Below, one piece after another: positions 11,910-21,791 of a stretch of 64,000 nt of DNA. Location of the stretch: the NCBI GenBank assembly GCA_001931905.2, contig MSJI02000622.1:1-64000 (forward strand), read 5' to 3'. Every line of letters starts with the position of its first letter. Position 1 is the first letter of the stretch. A program made the translations under genes and the position numbers. This DNA comes from Cladosporium sp. IMV 00045 (lineage: Eukaryota > Ascomycota > Dothideomycetes > Cladosporiales > Cladosporiaceae). Under the pieces are notes generated by a model. The model saw only the letters and a list, made by a program, of their open reading frames with translations, did not search any database and was not told where the DNA came from.

Positions 11910-13109
11910 TCATGCTTCATCTGCTTCTAATGCTTTCCCTTCCTCTTGCAATCGACCTAAGATGCCCTTGAGGCTCTCGTACGTAAGCATAGTCGTCATG
12001 GCCGCCGGGACGGCTCTAATCAGATTCGTGCCCATTCCGCTGTAGAATGCTCGCCATCCTTCGTCCCGCAGGATGACTTTCAGAGCATGCAGCGCTCCAC
12101 GGTAGCGCGGCCTGTAGATCGATCCATCCGAGTTGCCCACTCGCTTAGTCGTGGAAACGCTTTGGCTGTGCTGCATGCTGGCCACACCATCATGGCTACC
12201 TTCCGGATGGATGTGGCGTTGCTGGGTTTGGAGTCGTGTTCGTATAACTTCGTGAGGGTATGTTGCGGACGAGGCACACACTTTGCTGATCAAGGTGGCC
12301 AAAAGAATTCCGGCAGAGTTTTGCGCAGCGTCGCCGGTTTTGTCTGATGTTTCACCCATCTCGAGCCCGGTAAAGCGTTCTTTGAAGTACTCGTAGAGTG
12401 GAAATTGGATGGCAACGTGGGTGAGACCGAATAGGGCAGGCGCCAGGCCAGCATAGAATGCACCAATACCCTCTGACCTGTACATCTTCCGGGCAGCATC
12501 GAGGGTGTTATTGTAGTGCCAAGGAGTGCGGTTGCCATTGGAGGAACGTGAGACTTGCGACATCAATCGCGTCTTGATGACCCAGATGGGATTTGTGACG
12601 ACAGTGGAGCACGCGCCAGCGCACACGGAGCCGTATATTCTCGAGAGGATCTTGTCTCTCTCTGTGAAGTTGTATCCATGATCGTGAAACCATTCCTTGC
12701 TGAGGTCGTAGACAGTCATGTACACCGCCCACGTTGGGAGATATCCGAGCAGCATGGGTCCGAGACCTCGGTACAGTCCGACCAACCCATCTTGCCGCAC
12801 GATCGTGCTTCCTGTGCCTATCATGCCTCGATACATTGCTCGGGTATTGGTTCCTCCAGGAGTGAGGTCTGGTCTGCTGAATGCGCCTTGGGCTTGGAGT
12901 TTCGTCTTGATCACATCAAGTGGGCAAGTGACAATGCCACTCGCGACGCCGGCCATGGCGCCCGAGAGCGAATTTATGGCGCTGGGCGAAAGATTGAGGG
13001 TCCATCGCGCAAGCTGAGGAAAGGGAGTGTTGTGGCGCAGAGCTGACTTGGTTTGGGCGGCTATGGTGTTGGGCGGGCCATGATCGTGCGTATCGGACAT
13101 GTTTTGCAT
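11910..13109 (-). CDS. YIA6: Mitochondrial carrier, probable NAD+ transporter
   Basis: An intact single-exon frame of 399 aa. It has the three-fold mitochondrial carrier repeat with signatures PLDVIK (63-68), PIWVIK (174-179) and PHEVIR (285-290), each followed by RLQ- or KLQ-type residues and a YRGL/FYAG/FYSG motif. The Trp in the second signature and the ending GMGTNLIRAVPAAMTTML place it with yeast YIA6/YEA6, inner-membrane carriers that bring NAD+ into the matrix. Folate/FAD and pyrimidine nucleotide carriers are the nearest alternatives. An insert near 300-330 between the third signature and its helix is longer than in yeast. A second in-frame ATG lies three codons downstream of the first. 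Confidence 0.8.
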   Translation of the reverse strand: MQNMSDTHDHGPPNTIAAQTKSALRHNTPFPQLARWTLNLSPSAINSLSGAMAGVASGIVTCPLDVIKTKLQAQGAFSRPDLTPGGTNTRAMYRGMIGTGSTIVRQDGLVGLYRGLGPMLLGYLPTWAVYMTVYDLSKEWFHDHGYNFTERDKILSRIYGSVCAGACSTVVTNPIWVIKTRLMSQVSRSSNGNRTPWHYNNTLDAARKMYRSEGIGAFYAGLAPALFGLTHVAIQFPLYEYFKERFTGLEMGETSDKTGDAAQNSAGILLATLISKVCASSATYPHEVIRTRLQTQQRHIHPEGSHDGVASMQHSQSVSTTKRVGNSDGSIYRPRYRGALHALKVILRDEGWRAFYSGMGTNLIRAVPAAMTTMLTYESLKGILGRLQEEGKALEADEA

Positions 13110-13747
13110 GGCCCTGGCTGGGCTACCTCTGGCAAGCTTCTGACGACCTCATGCTCAGGCGGGAGTGGAAATGCCGGCCATTCGCGAGAGTGAGGTGTGA
13201 GACGCGGAAATTGAGTGGTTGTGTCGAAGGTATGGCCGCCGTTCCCGGCGTGTGCTTTCCTTCCTTAAGCCGTGGGAGCCGCGCTCTTCTCGGGCCCCGC
13301 AGCGCCGGCTGGCGAAGTTCAACGAGGGATTAGGCCGAGCGACAGCGGTGGGTAGGGCTGGCGACAGCGGAAGGCCTGGTGTAGGTATGGGTGGGTGTAC
13401 TGGGCGGAAAATTGGTACGTATCGGTGATATGGAGATATGCAAGTAGACAAGGTGAGGTTGTAGCCGCCAAGTCAATTCGTTCCAAACTGCGTGCTGCAC
13501 GAACTGACGTAGGAGCGAATAACCTCGTCGGCTGTCTCGCTCTGGCTGCAACAAGCTCGGTTGGCTTTGAAGCGCGCCTGGAGTGCCTTATCACGGCCTG
13601 AGGTCTGCCAAGTCCGCTGACCGAACGCGGGATCGCCCGCGAAGTCCATCGCCCGGCCCTGAGAAGAGACAGAGCAACAAGCTTCCAAGGAGCAAAAACA
13701 CCCAGGTTGCCACTCCATTCGCCCTCCACACGCACATCACCGCAATC
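13110..13747. other. Shared promoter region of NAD+ carrier and QCR7
   Basis: A 638-base divergent intergenic region between two mitochondrial genes, the carrier on the minus strand and QCR7 on the plus strand. No coding frame is supported. The arrangement would allow co-regulation, which is inference. Confidence 0.5.
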
Positions 13748-14394
13748 ATGTCGCAGCCGTCGCTCGCCCCGTACATCATGAAGCGCCCCTGGCTCATGCG
13801 CTGGGTCAAGCCGCTCAGCAACTGGTACTTCGAGGCCGCCGCATACAGAAAGCTCGGACTGAGGTACGGAAGGCCTGGACAACCCGGATGAAGCCATTGG
13901 GCTTGGAAAATTGCATTTAGGTGGAAGGACACGACTGACAAGGGTCACAGGGCCGATGACCTGATCCCTGAGGAGAGCGAGATCATGCAGCGCGCCATGA
14001 AGCGCCTGACACCCAAGGAGTCCTACGACCGCGTCTTCCGCATGCGCAGGGCGTTCCAGGTACATTAGCACAAGAGGTTGGAACAAGAAAAAGAAACAAT
14101 TTCTGACAGCATGACAGTGCTCTCTCGCTCACCAGCTTCTGCCCAAGGAGGAGTGGACCAAGAAGGAGGACGTACGTTACCACTTTGCATACCTCGGACG
14201 CATTCCATCGCATTCACCTGCCATTGCTCTACAATGCGCCAGGACACATGATTTCAGCACCAAGCAAACGCTGACCTCAGCATCTACAGGACGTCCCATA
14301 CATCTCCCCCATCATCGCAGAGCTCGAGGCCGAGGTCACCGAGAGGCAGGACCTGGAGGCCATGACCATCACCAAGCCCAACCCCAAGCGATAA
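13748..14394 (+). CDS. QCR7: Cytochrome bc1 complex subunit 7 (14 kDa, UQCRB family)
   Basis: The model is join(13748..13863, 13951..14059, 14136..14171, 14290..14394), 121 aa, with four GT-AG exons in phase, one coding for only 12 residues. It is a peripheral matrix-side subunit of respiratory complex III, needed for complex assembly and contact with cytochrome b. Family features visible in order: the N-terminal helix with WYFEAAAYRKLGLR, ADDLIPEE, a run RAMKRLTPKESYDRVFRMRRA, LLPKEEWTKKED and the C-terminal YISPIIAEL. Length matches the family (about 120-125 aa). The small exons explain why only fragments appear as open frames. Confidence 0.92.
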
Positions 14395-15047
14395 ATTATT
14401 TAGCGAACGATACATGGGAGGGGAGTCTCAGGAAACAGGAAGAGCCGATGCCGACATTTGTAAATATCCACAGGATGGTGGCGGCGCACTCGGTCGGACG
14501 TGCGTGCGATGTAGAAGTGGAAGTAGTGTACCATACCAATACGAGCGTACTACGGGTATTATTTCAACAGTCTCATTCCTGCGACACACAAATACGCGAT
14601 GGCCGCAATACTGCGATTATTCGATGTCGTCTTCGATCTGACTTGGTCAGGTGACACATTGGCCCGAGCGCCAATCGTCATCTAGAAACTCTCGCACCTC
14701 AGTGGTCGATCAGTGCTCCGCTGTTGCCTCGGAGTACTCACTTCACTTCATGTTGTTTCCGATATTATTACATGAGAACTGTTATGTGCTTTATTAGAAG
14801 CATCAGGACAAACACATTTGCAACTGATGTCTGCAAGGCCATTCATTCTAAAAATTTGTTCAATTGACACATTGAACCAAAATCATCAACCTCTCACTCT
14901 AGAGAAGCTGGCGTTCTCAATTCCATCAAGTCGAAGATTATTAATCTACACTACCAAATCCACTTGTTCGGCTCTTGCCCACAACAAGATTGCTACGGCT
15001 CCCGGTGTTATCTCAAAAGGCCCACCTGCTTTTAATACACGACAACC
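14395..15047. other. Intergenic between QCR7 and the DNA glycosylase
   Basis: About 650 bases holding the QCR7 3' region and the glycosylase promoter. No gene is seen. Confidence 0.5.
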
Positions 15048-16207
15048 ATGTCGCTGCGACGTTCTGCTCGCGTCAAAGCCTCTCCCACAGCTGAGGTCTC
15101 TAATGGGAATGTACCGGAGGTACCTAAGCCTTCTCGGAAACGAGCAAGGAAGTCAAACGCAACGGAAGAGACTGCAACAGCCGCCGTCGCTCAAAATGAG
15201 GCTGACAAAGAAGCCATGCCTCCTCCCATAACGCCGAATAACAAGCGTCCGAGAGTGGCGAATGGCATTGCGAAACCTCCACCTTTCACACCCACTCCAT
15301 CTGCGATTAGACTCATGACAAGCACGAGCAACTTGGCTTCCAACTACAGTAGTGGCGACATTGATGATCCATCGCCGCCGCCCGATCGTCGGGTGCACCC
15401 CGATCATGCCAATGCGACTTTGATCACGCCGGGTGGTACTCAAGTCCAGCCATCCTTGAGCAACTTCGAGGAACCTTCTCCATCCAAACCCGCAGCACCT
15501 GGGTTGACTACTGGCTCGTTACTGGAAACCGCATGCGCCCACCTCGTATCCGTCGATCCAAACCTCAAGCCAGTGGTTGACAAGCATCATTGTCGAGTCT
15601 TCTCGCCAGAAGGTCTTGCGGAAGAAATCGATCCCTTTCGATCTCTAAGCAGCGGCATCATGGCACAACAAGTCTCTGGCGCGGCCGCGAAATCGATCAA
15701 GAACAGGTTCATTGCTCTATTCCCACCCGAATCCTGTCCAACAGGTTTCCCGCCCCCAGCACTGGTCGCACAGCAAGCCATTCCCAACTTCGAGAAGCTG
15801 GGCTCAGTCAGCGTAAAGCCGAGTACATCCAGGGTTTGGCTGAGAAGTTCGCATCTGGCGAGCTCACGGCCCGTTTCCTCCTGGACGCTCCAGACGAGGA
15901 GGTCATGAAACACCTCGTCGCCGTGCGAGGTCTTGGCGTATGGTCTGTCGAGATGTTCATGTGCTTCGCACTGAAGAGGATGGATGTCTTCTCGACGGGA
16001 GATCTTGGCGTTCAGAGGGGTATGGCTGCTTATGTCGGCAGGGATGTCAAGAAGCTGAAGGCGAAGGGTGGTGGCAAATGGAAGTACATGAGCGAGAAGG
16101 ATATGTTGGAGACAGCGGAGAAATTCAGACCGTATCGCAGCTTGTTCATGTGGTATATGTGGCGGATTGAGGATGTTGACACTGCGGCTGTGGAGGATAA
16201 TGCTTGA
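15048..16207 (+). CDS. MAG1: AlkA/MAG-type DNA-3-methyladenine glycosylase, one frameshift
   Basis: A base-excision repair enzyme that removes alkylated purines. The start at 15048 opens a basic, Ser/Pro-rich N-terminal tail (MSLRRSARVKASPTAEVS), typical of a nuclear enzyme. The HhH-GPD fold begins near residue 165 (LETACAHLVSVDPNLKPVV) with FRSLSSGIMAQQVSGAAAKSI, then, after a frame change, LREAGLSQRKAEYIQGLA, the helix-hairpin-helix LVAVRGLGVWSVEMF and the GDLGVQRG segment with the catalytic Asp. The two halves are in different frames. Similarity switches at about 15786-15788 (ttcccaactt), as expected if one base is missing; no intron of reasonable size fits. With one base added the protein would be about 386 aa. 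It could be an assembly error or a young pseudogene. Confidence 0.75.
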
Positions 16208-16608
16208 GTGGTGAAGTGAAGGAGGTGATTTGGGAAGCGTGCGATGACAGTGAATGCCTCAATAGTGTCTTCGAACAGTTGCAGAGGTGTATTCACTTGA
16301 AGTCTAATGACGCTAGTCGGTCCCCATGATCTTCACGACCACTAACACCCTTCCACTTTCAAATGATTTCAAGCACGCTCGCAAACGAAACCTCACCCAC
16401 CTTACTACTCGACTGCAACTTGCACAGAATCGCCAACACAACTTCTCTGCTGAGCAGAGCCTCTGCACTACCAACTACCAGCAGAGATACGGTCTTCAGC
16501 ACCTACAAATCACCTCGATACTACATCTTGTTGTTACCAGCACTGTCTCCGCAGGTGACGAACTCCATACAGAACTCTACCCGGCGACTTGTTCTTCGCG
16601 CACATAAG
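16208..16608. other. Promoter region of family copy C
   Basis: About 400 bases between the glycosylase stop and the MVQ start of copy C. The copy C frame is open upstream to 16363 but without family similarity. Confidence 0.45.
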
Positions 16609-17536
16609 ATGGTGCAGTTCCAACCCTTTTCACATCCGTTCCGATCTCGTCGAAAATTCGCAGACTATTGGAAGCTCCGCAAATCAAATGCTGCAGTTCC
16701 ACAGCTGGTGAAAGAGATACACGAGCGTGGATATCAATGTCGACCCGATCAAACTATGACCAAGAAGCGCGCAAACTACCTTCATTCCCGGGCAGAACGT
16801 GGGCTTCTCTCCTATGAGAGACTTACGAAGAGCGAGTTGGAATCTTTCTGCAACCAAAGGATGCTCAACAGCAAACTCGAATCTCTTACCAGAGTCACTC
16901 ATGACGCTTTGAAAGAATGCTTGGAAAGAGCCGATGAAGATGCCACGTTTGATGGGTTCGCCAACCTCCCCGCGGAGCTACGATTGATCATCATAGAATT
17001 CTATTTCATGAGTCTTTCTAAATCATTGAAGGATGGCTCTCCGAAGGTGCAGCCCCCCATCTCCCGAACTTGTCAGTTATTGCGCCCTGAATCGCTGCCG
17101 ATCTTCTACAGCCAGATCTCCCTTCACCTCGAGTTGTACTCTGCATTCGAAACCTGCGCGTTTATCGACAAGCCCCACGAGGACTTCGTTCGTACAATTA
17201 GCGAACACAGCTTTACTCGTCTCCGAAAGCTCGATCTTCTCTGTCCGGGCGGCAGGGGCAGCATGACCATTTTCTGCGATGGGACAATTAGAATTGTCCC
17301 TCGACCCCGACAGAGGGGATTGCCACGTACGTCTCCTTGACAGATATCGAAAGGCCCCGATTGCGATCCCTGCAATCAAAGAATTCGAGCAATGTTCGGC
17401 AAAACTGAAGGAAGAATGTCAGACCGTGCTCGATGCTATTGTCGCGCGTGAGGGTCCGGACAAATTTCGCAAGGATGACCTCGATGATTTGTTCCTGATT
17501 GTTTTTCATGCAATCAAGGATCTCAATGCATCCTAA
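16609..17536 (+). CDS. SAP-like/2EXR family protein (copy C), frameshifted
   Basis: It starts at the family Met (MVQFQPF, ATG 16609). Visible parts: YWKLRK, a SAP-like segment (LTKSELESFCNQRML) after RAERGLLSYE, ECLERADEDATFDGF, and the 2EXR block LPAELRLIIIEFYFMSL with QPPISRTCQLLRPESLPIFY. The first frame ends at 17340, but from about 17278 the family-like C-terminus (LELSLDPDRGDCHVRLLDR, ending AIKDLNAS at 17536) lies in the next frame. The shift corresponds to one extra base (or two missing), next to the small palindrome GGGACAATT-AG-AATTGTCCC. It is either a recent pseudogene or an assembly error. Function is unknown, as for copies B and D. Confidence 0.6.
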
Positions 17537-18497
17537 AGGCATACTTCCTTCAAGCATTGACTCGTCATCGTCAAGATTGATATTTCCTGCGATGGAGCAA
17601 TGGAACAGGATCAAGGGTAATCGAAGCTTGGATACGCCACGCAACAAGTTCTGCAAATCGACCTGATCATTTCACATGAATCATTCTGAAGTGAGGCTTA
17701 GACGGAATCGAGCCTACAACACTCGCAGAAAGCTGAAGGATCGCAAGACTGGGGTTTCATTCACGCGGCTTTGCATCAGAGCGGTCTGAGATTGCACTCC
17801 AGAACATGTTTTGAGATTGTCTGTTTCCTTTACTTTTTTTTTCCAGGTTGCGAAGCAACTCTACTTTGGCTTCACCCACACTACACACGAGCCTAGGTAC
17901 GCATGTATTCGACTTTTCTTTGTTGAATAATCCTCCGCTGAGCGTACTTTACTGCCATCCCCTTCCCCTTCGAAGCACAATGGCATTGATTCTTTGTTTC
18001 ACATCATGGCTGTCGACGCTTCTTCGGCAGAACAATATGCGATGTACCACCAATCACTGCCTTGCCGTGGCACCGCACATAGCCTGTACCTACCTCGAAA
18101 CGCTAAAATTCTCATCTAGTCCAATCAAAGCTTCCATCTCGACCTCTTCATCAGAACTCCCTTCCAGGCACAAAATACCTGCCAGCGAAATACAAAAATC
18201 ATGACGTTGTACAAAAAACATTGCCATTGTCGACTACTGCGACTTGAACGCAACGCTGACCGAACTGTGACTGACTGCTGCAAACAATTTTGTGAAACGT
18301 TGCCTAGAAGTGATATGATCAATGGCTTTCACAACACTGCATAACCAGAGTGTCGTGCTCACCAGCCTTTTGCAGACGGATTGACAATTAAGACTGTACC
18401 CTGTCCTCGATGTCAACTTCCACTCTGCATCTTCAATACCTTCGTCAAGAGCCGCCTCATTGTAAATCGATCACAGTCCCATCAGGATACCGCCACA
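17537..18497. other. Intergenic between family copies C and D
   Basis: About 960 bases. No gene supported. The copy D frame is open upstream to 18381, but its Met there is not the family start. Confidence 0.5.
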
Positions 18498-19418
18498 ATG
18501 GTCCAGCTCCTGCGTAACCTCCCTGCTCCGGACTACAGCCAGCCAGAGAACACCTATTGGGCGATTGGAGCTCCCCAAGAAGAGGTTGAGCACTTCAGAA
18601 ACACCCACATCGACTACACCCCTAACCCTGTCAGTGCCGATCGAGCAATCGCACTGGCGGAGCGCGAAGAGCGCGGCTTGCTCATCTATGAGCACTGCAC
18701 CATCGCAGAGCTCAAAGGCTTCATCAAAGCGCGGCATCTTAAAATGCCCAAAGGACAAGCCCGCAAAGCAGACTTCATCGCCGTGCTCGAAGCCGCCGAT
18801 GAAGAGCCCGTGTTTGACAGATTCAGAAGCCTGCCTGCAGAGTTGAGAAATGCGGTCTACAAAGAGTACGTTGACGACCTCCCCCGGCTCCCCGTCCTAC
18901 CTCACCAACCTCCATTAACCCTAACATCCAGTCAGATCCGCAAGGAGTCGTTGCCGATCTACTACGATCGGGCCGTTTTCGCATTCAGGATTTGGACCAA
19001 CGCTGGTCTCCGCGAGGTGAGACATGGCATGTACGAGAGAAACACCTCCCTCGATGAAAACCCTCTGAAGTTGGCCAGGATCACGAGCGACGAGAACTTC
19101 AAGCGTATCCGCAACTTCCACTTCGCGCTTATCACTGATCGACGTGGCAGGCGTGGTCAGTACTTTCATCGTGTCGTCGTGGAATGGAAAGTCGACCTCA
19201 ACAAAGTAGACGAGGATGGCTCTCAGTCCTCCGATCTGTACAAGACGTCGCTCTACGGCAACTATTGGCCGGATGTTTTGCCATATGTGGATGGTGCGGT
19301 TATGAATGTTGTTATGGGCATTCAGCAACGTCGGAAGAGTGTGCACAAGCTCCGCAAGAGCGATTTTGAGGATTTCTCGAATGCTATGCTGGATGCGCTC
19401 AATGCTGCGCAGGCTTGA
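18498..19418 (+). CDS. SAP-like/2EXR family protein (copy D)
   Basis: A single-exon frame, 306 aa from the family start MVQLLRN (ATG 18498, context cacaATGg). Order of parts: NTYWAIGAP; EERGLLIYEHCTIAELKGF, continuing IKARHLKMPKG, which is the clearest SAP-like helix pair of the family (residues about 55-95); VLEAADEEPVFDRF; the 2EXR block LPAELRNAVYKEYVDDL with QPPLTLTSSQIRKESLPIYY and RAVFAFR; and a C-terminal region with an SDFEDFSNAMLDALNAA helix. This copy is intact on the plus strand, opposite in orientation to copies A and B. Function is unknown. The conservation of block order between copies suggests selection on the whole architecture. Confidence 0.7.
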   Translation: MVQLLRNLPAPDYSQPENTYWAIGAPQEEVEHFRNTHIDYTPNPVSADRAIALAEREERGLLIYEHCTIAELKGFIKARHLKMPKGQARKADFIAVLEAADEEPVFDRFRSLPAELRNAVYKEYVDDLPRLPVLPHQPPLTLTSSQIRKESLPIYYDRAVFAFRIWTNAGLREVRHGMYERNTSLDENPLKLARITSDENFKRIRNFHFALITDRRGRRGQYFHRVVVEWKVDLNKVDEDGSQSSDLYKTSLYGNYWPDVLPYVDGAVMNVVMGIQQRRKSVHKLRKSDFEDFSNAMLDALNAAQA

Positions 19419-19823
19419 GAGGAAGTGTTCCTGGTATGTTGAATCGGTTTTTTGGGTGAAGTTTGCGAACAAGGTTGAAACGGGGTATACTTCCAGATTG
19501 GACAATGACAAAAATCTTGATGAGAACAGACAAGTTTGATTAACTTTAGGAAATCGATTCAGAAATACAAAACAGGATCAATCGATAATGATGCTCCGCT
19601 GCCCAAATTCACAATAGATCAGCCAAAATTCTCATTCCCAATCAGTAATACAATCGCCTTCGTACATGTACCTTTAAACTCAGAGACACCGCTATCAACG
19701 CTAAAGTCCAGCTTGAGCAGACCTCAACTCACACGTTGCTCAGTCTCAACACAAACTGGCAACCATTTCCGTCCACCCTTACCACTCTCACCACAAGCAG
19801 TGCTGCCACGTTCAGCCTGCCCG
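19419..19823. other. 3' spacer between copy D and the zinc-finger gene
   Basis: About 400 bases between two converging genes. No gene supported. Confidence 0.5.
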
Positions 19824-20280
19824 TCAGCCCTCGTCCCAAAGAGCCGTCTTGTCATCCAGGACAAAAGTGTGCTCCCACGTCTCCGGAACCGTGTCTTTTG
19901 CGAGTCCTTCGACGTTTCTAGCACGCTTCTCGAACTTGTTCCCGTTGTTCGTCATCTGAACGTTGTGACTGTTGGACGACAAGTGCTCTGCGAATCGCTG
20001 AGATCCCTATCCTTGGAACTTCGGGTACGTACAAGGCTCGTGTCGCAGACATGACATTTATCGTCGCAATACTGTAAACTGTGCTCGAGATCTTTGCAAG
20101 ACGAATCGTTGGATTTCGGTTGTCTTTCGTCGATATGAAATTCTCCAAGAACAAGACGTGTTGCTGATGTGCCTTCGACCTGATGTGAACCTCTTTTTCG
20201 TGCTCAGTGATTTTGGACTTGTCGCAGACGATGCAAGTGGAGGTCGGCGGCGGAGTGGACTTCTTGCTGTGGTTCTGCAT
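19824..20280 (-). CDS. Small protein with two U1-type zinc fingers, multi-exon
   Basis: The start is ATG 20280 (MQNHSKKSTPPP). The first finger reads C-x2-C-x12-H-x5-H (CIVCDKSK...HIRSKAH), the spacing of U1-type C2H2 fingers that bind RNA or double-stranded RNA. A GT-AG intron of about 86 nt beginning right after HQQH leads in phase to YCDDKCHVCDTSL, the start of a second finger. Its histidines (RFAEHLSSNSH) lie downstream in another frame, after a GTACGT donor. The last exon ends ...TWEHTFVLDDKTALWDEG, stop at 19824-19826. The second intron would be unusually short (about 35 nt), so the exact join is uncertain. No homolog recognised. Confidence 0.5.
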
Positions 20281-20946
20281 TTGTGTCGGTGAGGTGGGGA
20301 TGTTGTGCTGAGATGTTTTGCTCACGACCTGTGTGAGAGGTATTCCTTGTATGTGTTGTTGATGTGATGATGCTGCTGTCTGATCTGCGATTATCTATGA
20401 GGAGCCCATCCTTATATGTCTATGGAAAAATTGGTGGTCCAAATGTATTCAAGCATAGATCCAGATACCTTGAGAATGTCTGTCAACGCCATGTCGCAGA
20501 CGACACATCCAACAATAGACCACCGAAACGTGCTGCTGGCCCCATGCTCAGATGGTCAGATGGCTACGACATCCATGGATAAAACCTGGTGTACAAAGCT
20601 ATTGTCACGGGGTGAATGTAGCAAGGCCTCAAAATTGATCAGTAGGAGGATGAAACATCGTCCTCGCGAAATTAGGGCCATTGAACAAAGCCATACTGTC
20701 TCAGCCAGGATTTCTCACCATGAATATGATGTTATGGGCTGTCTCGACTACCGACAGACAATCCCCAAGAAATTGACAGCCTCACCATTGTAGCTTTCAC
20801 TTCGTAGAACAGCAGAGAGCACAGTCTTGTATGCGGGCATTCGTTCCAGAAACCGGACAACTTTTGTTATTCATCAACTCAAAGTCCAACCCTAATGGCG
20901 CTCTTAAACGGGAAAATCTGAACCTATCCTCAATGTCAGTCAGCCT
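20281..20946. other. Intergenic between zinc-finger and YCII genes
   Basis: About 670 bases. Frames here (for example 20416-20793) lack domains and family-like composition. Confidence 0.45.
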
Positions 20947-21459
20947 TCACAAACCACCCAGCACTTGCCCAAAAATAGCATTCTTTCCACCTCCTCCCGG
21001 CCCAGGATATGCCTTCCTCAATCCCAAACTCACCTTCTCCTTATCCCACACATCACTAGTGTAGTAAACATCCTTCTTGACCCTCTCCCAAACCTCCTCC
21101 TCCGTGTCCGCAACGCACATCAACACGCTGCCCTTCATCTTGGGCGGGACGCCTTCCTTGATAGGTTCCTCCAGCATGGCGCCGCCGAGGACGATGAGGC
21201 CGGAGTCAACGTCGGGGTGGGTATTTTTGAGGTGGTCACTGCATTGGAGAAGTCTGTCAGAATGTGTCTCGCGGTGGGGATACGTGGGATATAATTCGGG
21301 AATTGCATACGCTCTGACTTGGTTCCTCTCAGCCAACTTGCCGGTGTAGTCGGGCAGGATGACCATCCATTCTTGCTTGGGAGCCATGATGCGGGTCGTG
21401 GTTGCGAAGGAGCGGGTGGTGAGGAGAGATTTTAGAGGCGTACGGAGGAAGAGTGACAT
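20947..21459 (-). CDS. YCII-domain protein, probably mitochondrial
   Basis: The model is complement(join(20947..21238, 21311..21459)), 146 aa. The 72-nt intron (GTATGC...ATGCAG) is a multiple of three, so the frame also reads through it. Splicing restores the family motif NQVRADHLKN in place of an unrelated insert. It is an alpha-beta barrel YCII-like protein: EWMVILPDYTGKLAERNQVR, then GLIVLGGAML and SVLMCVADTEEEVWERVKKDVY. Family members are small enzymes or ligand-binding proteins with mostly unknown substrates. The N-terminus (MSLFLRTPLKSLLTTRSFATT) has the basic, hydroxylated look of a mitochondrial presequence. An upstream Met is not ATG, so 21459 is taken as the start; an internal ATG follows at residue 25. 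Confidence 0.75.
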   Translation of the reverse strand: MSLFLRTPLKSLLTTRSFATTTRIMAPKQEWMVILPDYTGKLAERNQVRAYAIPELYPTYPHRETHSDRLLQCSDHLKNTHPDVDSGLIVLGGAMLEEPIKEGVPPKMKGSVLMCVADTEEEVWERVKKDVYYTSDVWDKEKVSLGLRKAYPGPGGGGKNAIFGQVLGGL

Positions 21460-21791
21460 GTGTTTTTGGAGGTGAGGGGAAGTTTGGAAGTGGTTCAAGC
21501 TGTGGAAGAGAGAGAGAGACCGTTGCGATGTCGGCTATTGATATGGACGTCGGAGTGCTCGATTGGAGGGGTCGCTTGTGGTTGCGGGGCTTGCTGGGTA
21601 AAGAGCAGCCGAGCGGGAAGGTCAGGACATTATTCCATACACTATTAGGATACCATTGAAGCGTCGCAAGACTTCTTTTCCAACATTCAATATGAGTATT
21701 TGCAATTCCAATGAAAATACAATGAAGTCTATCTATAATCTAGCGGGTATACGCATGAAAGGAAAACCAAAACCAAATGCCGATTGCACAT
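21460..21791. other. Intergenic between YCII gene and PCS60
   Basis: About 330 bases, promoter side of the YCII gene and 3' side of PCS60. Nothing further is seen. Confidence 0.5.

Noticed and set aside
15744..15772. A 29-nt GT-AG segment that would restore the glycosylase frame
   Set aside because: Too short for a fungal intron, and it would remove the family-like FPPPALVAQQ segment.
17320..17345. A possible 17-nt intron (GTACGTCTCCTTGACAG) in copy C
   Set aside because: Far too short to be spliced, and the frame change lies earlier.
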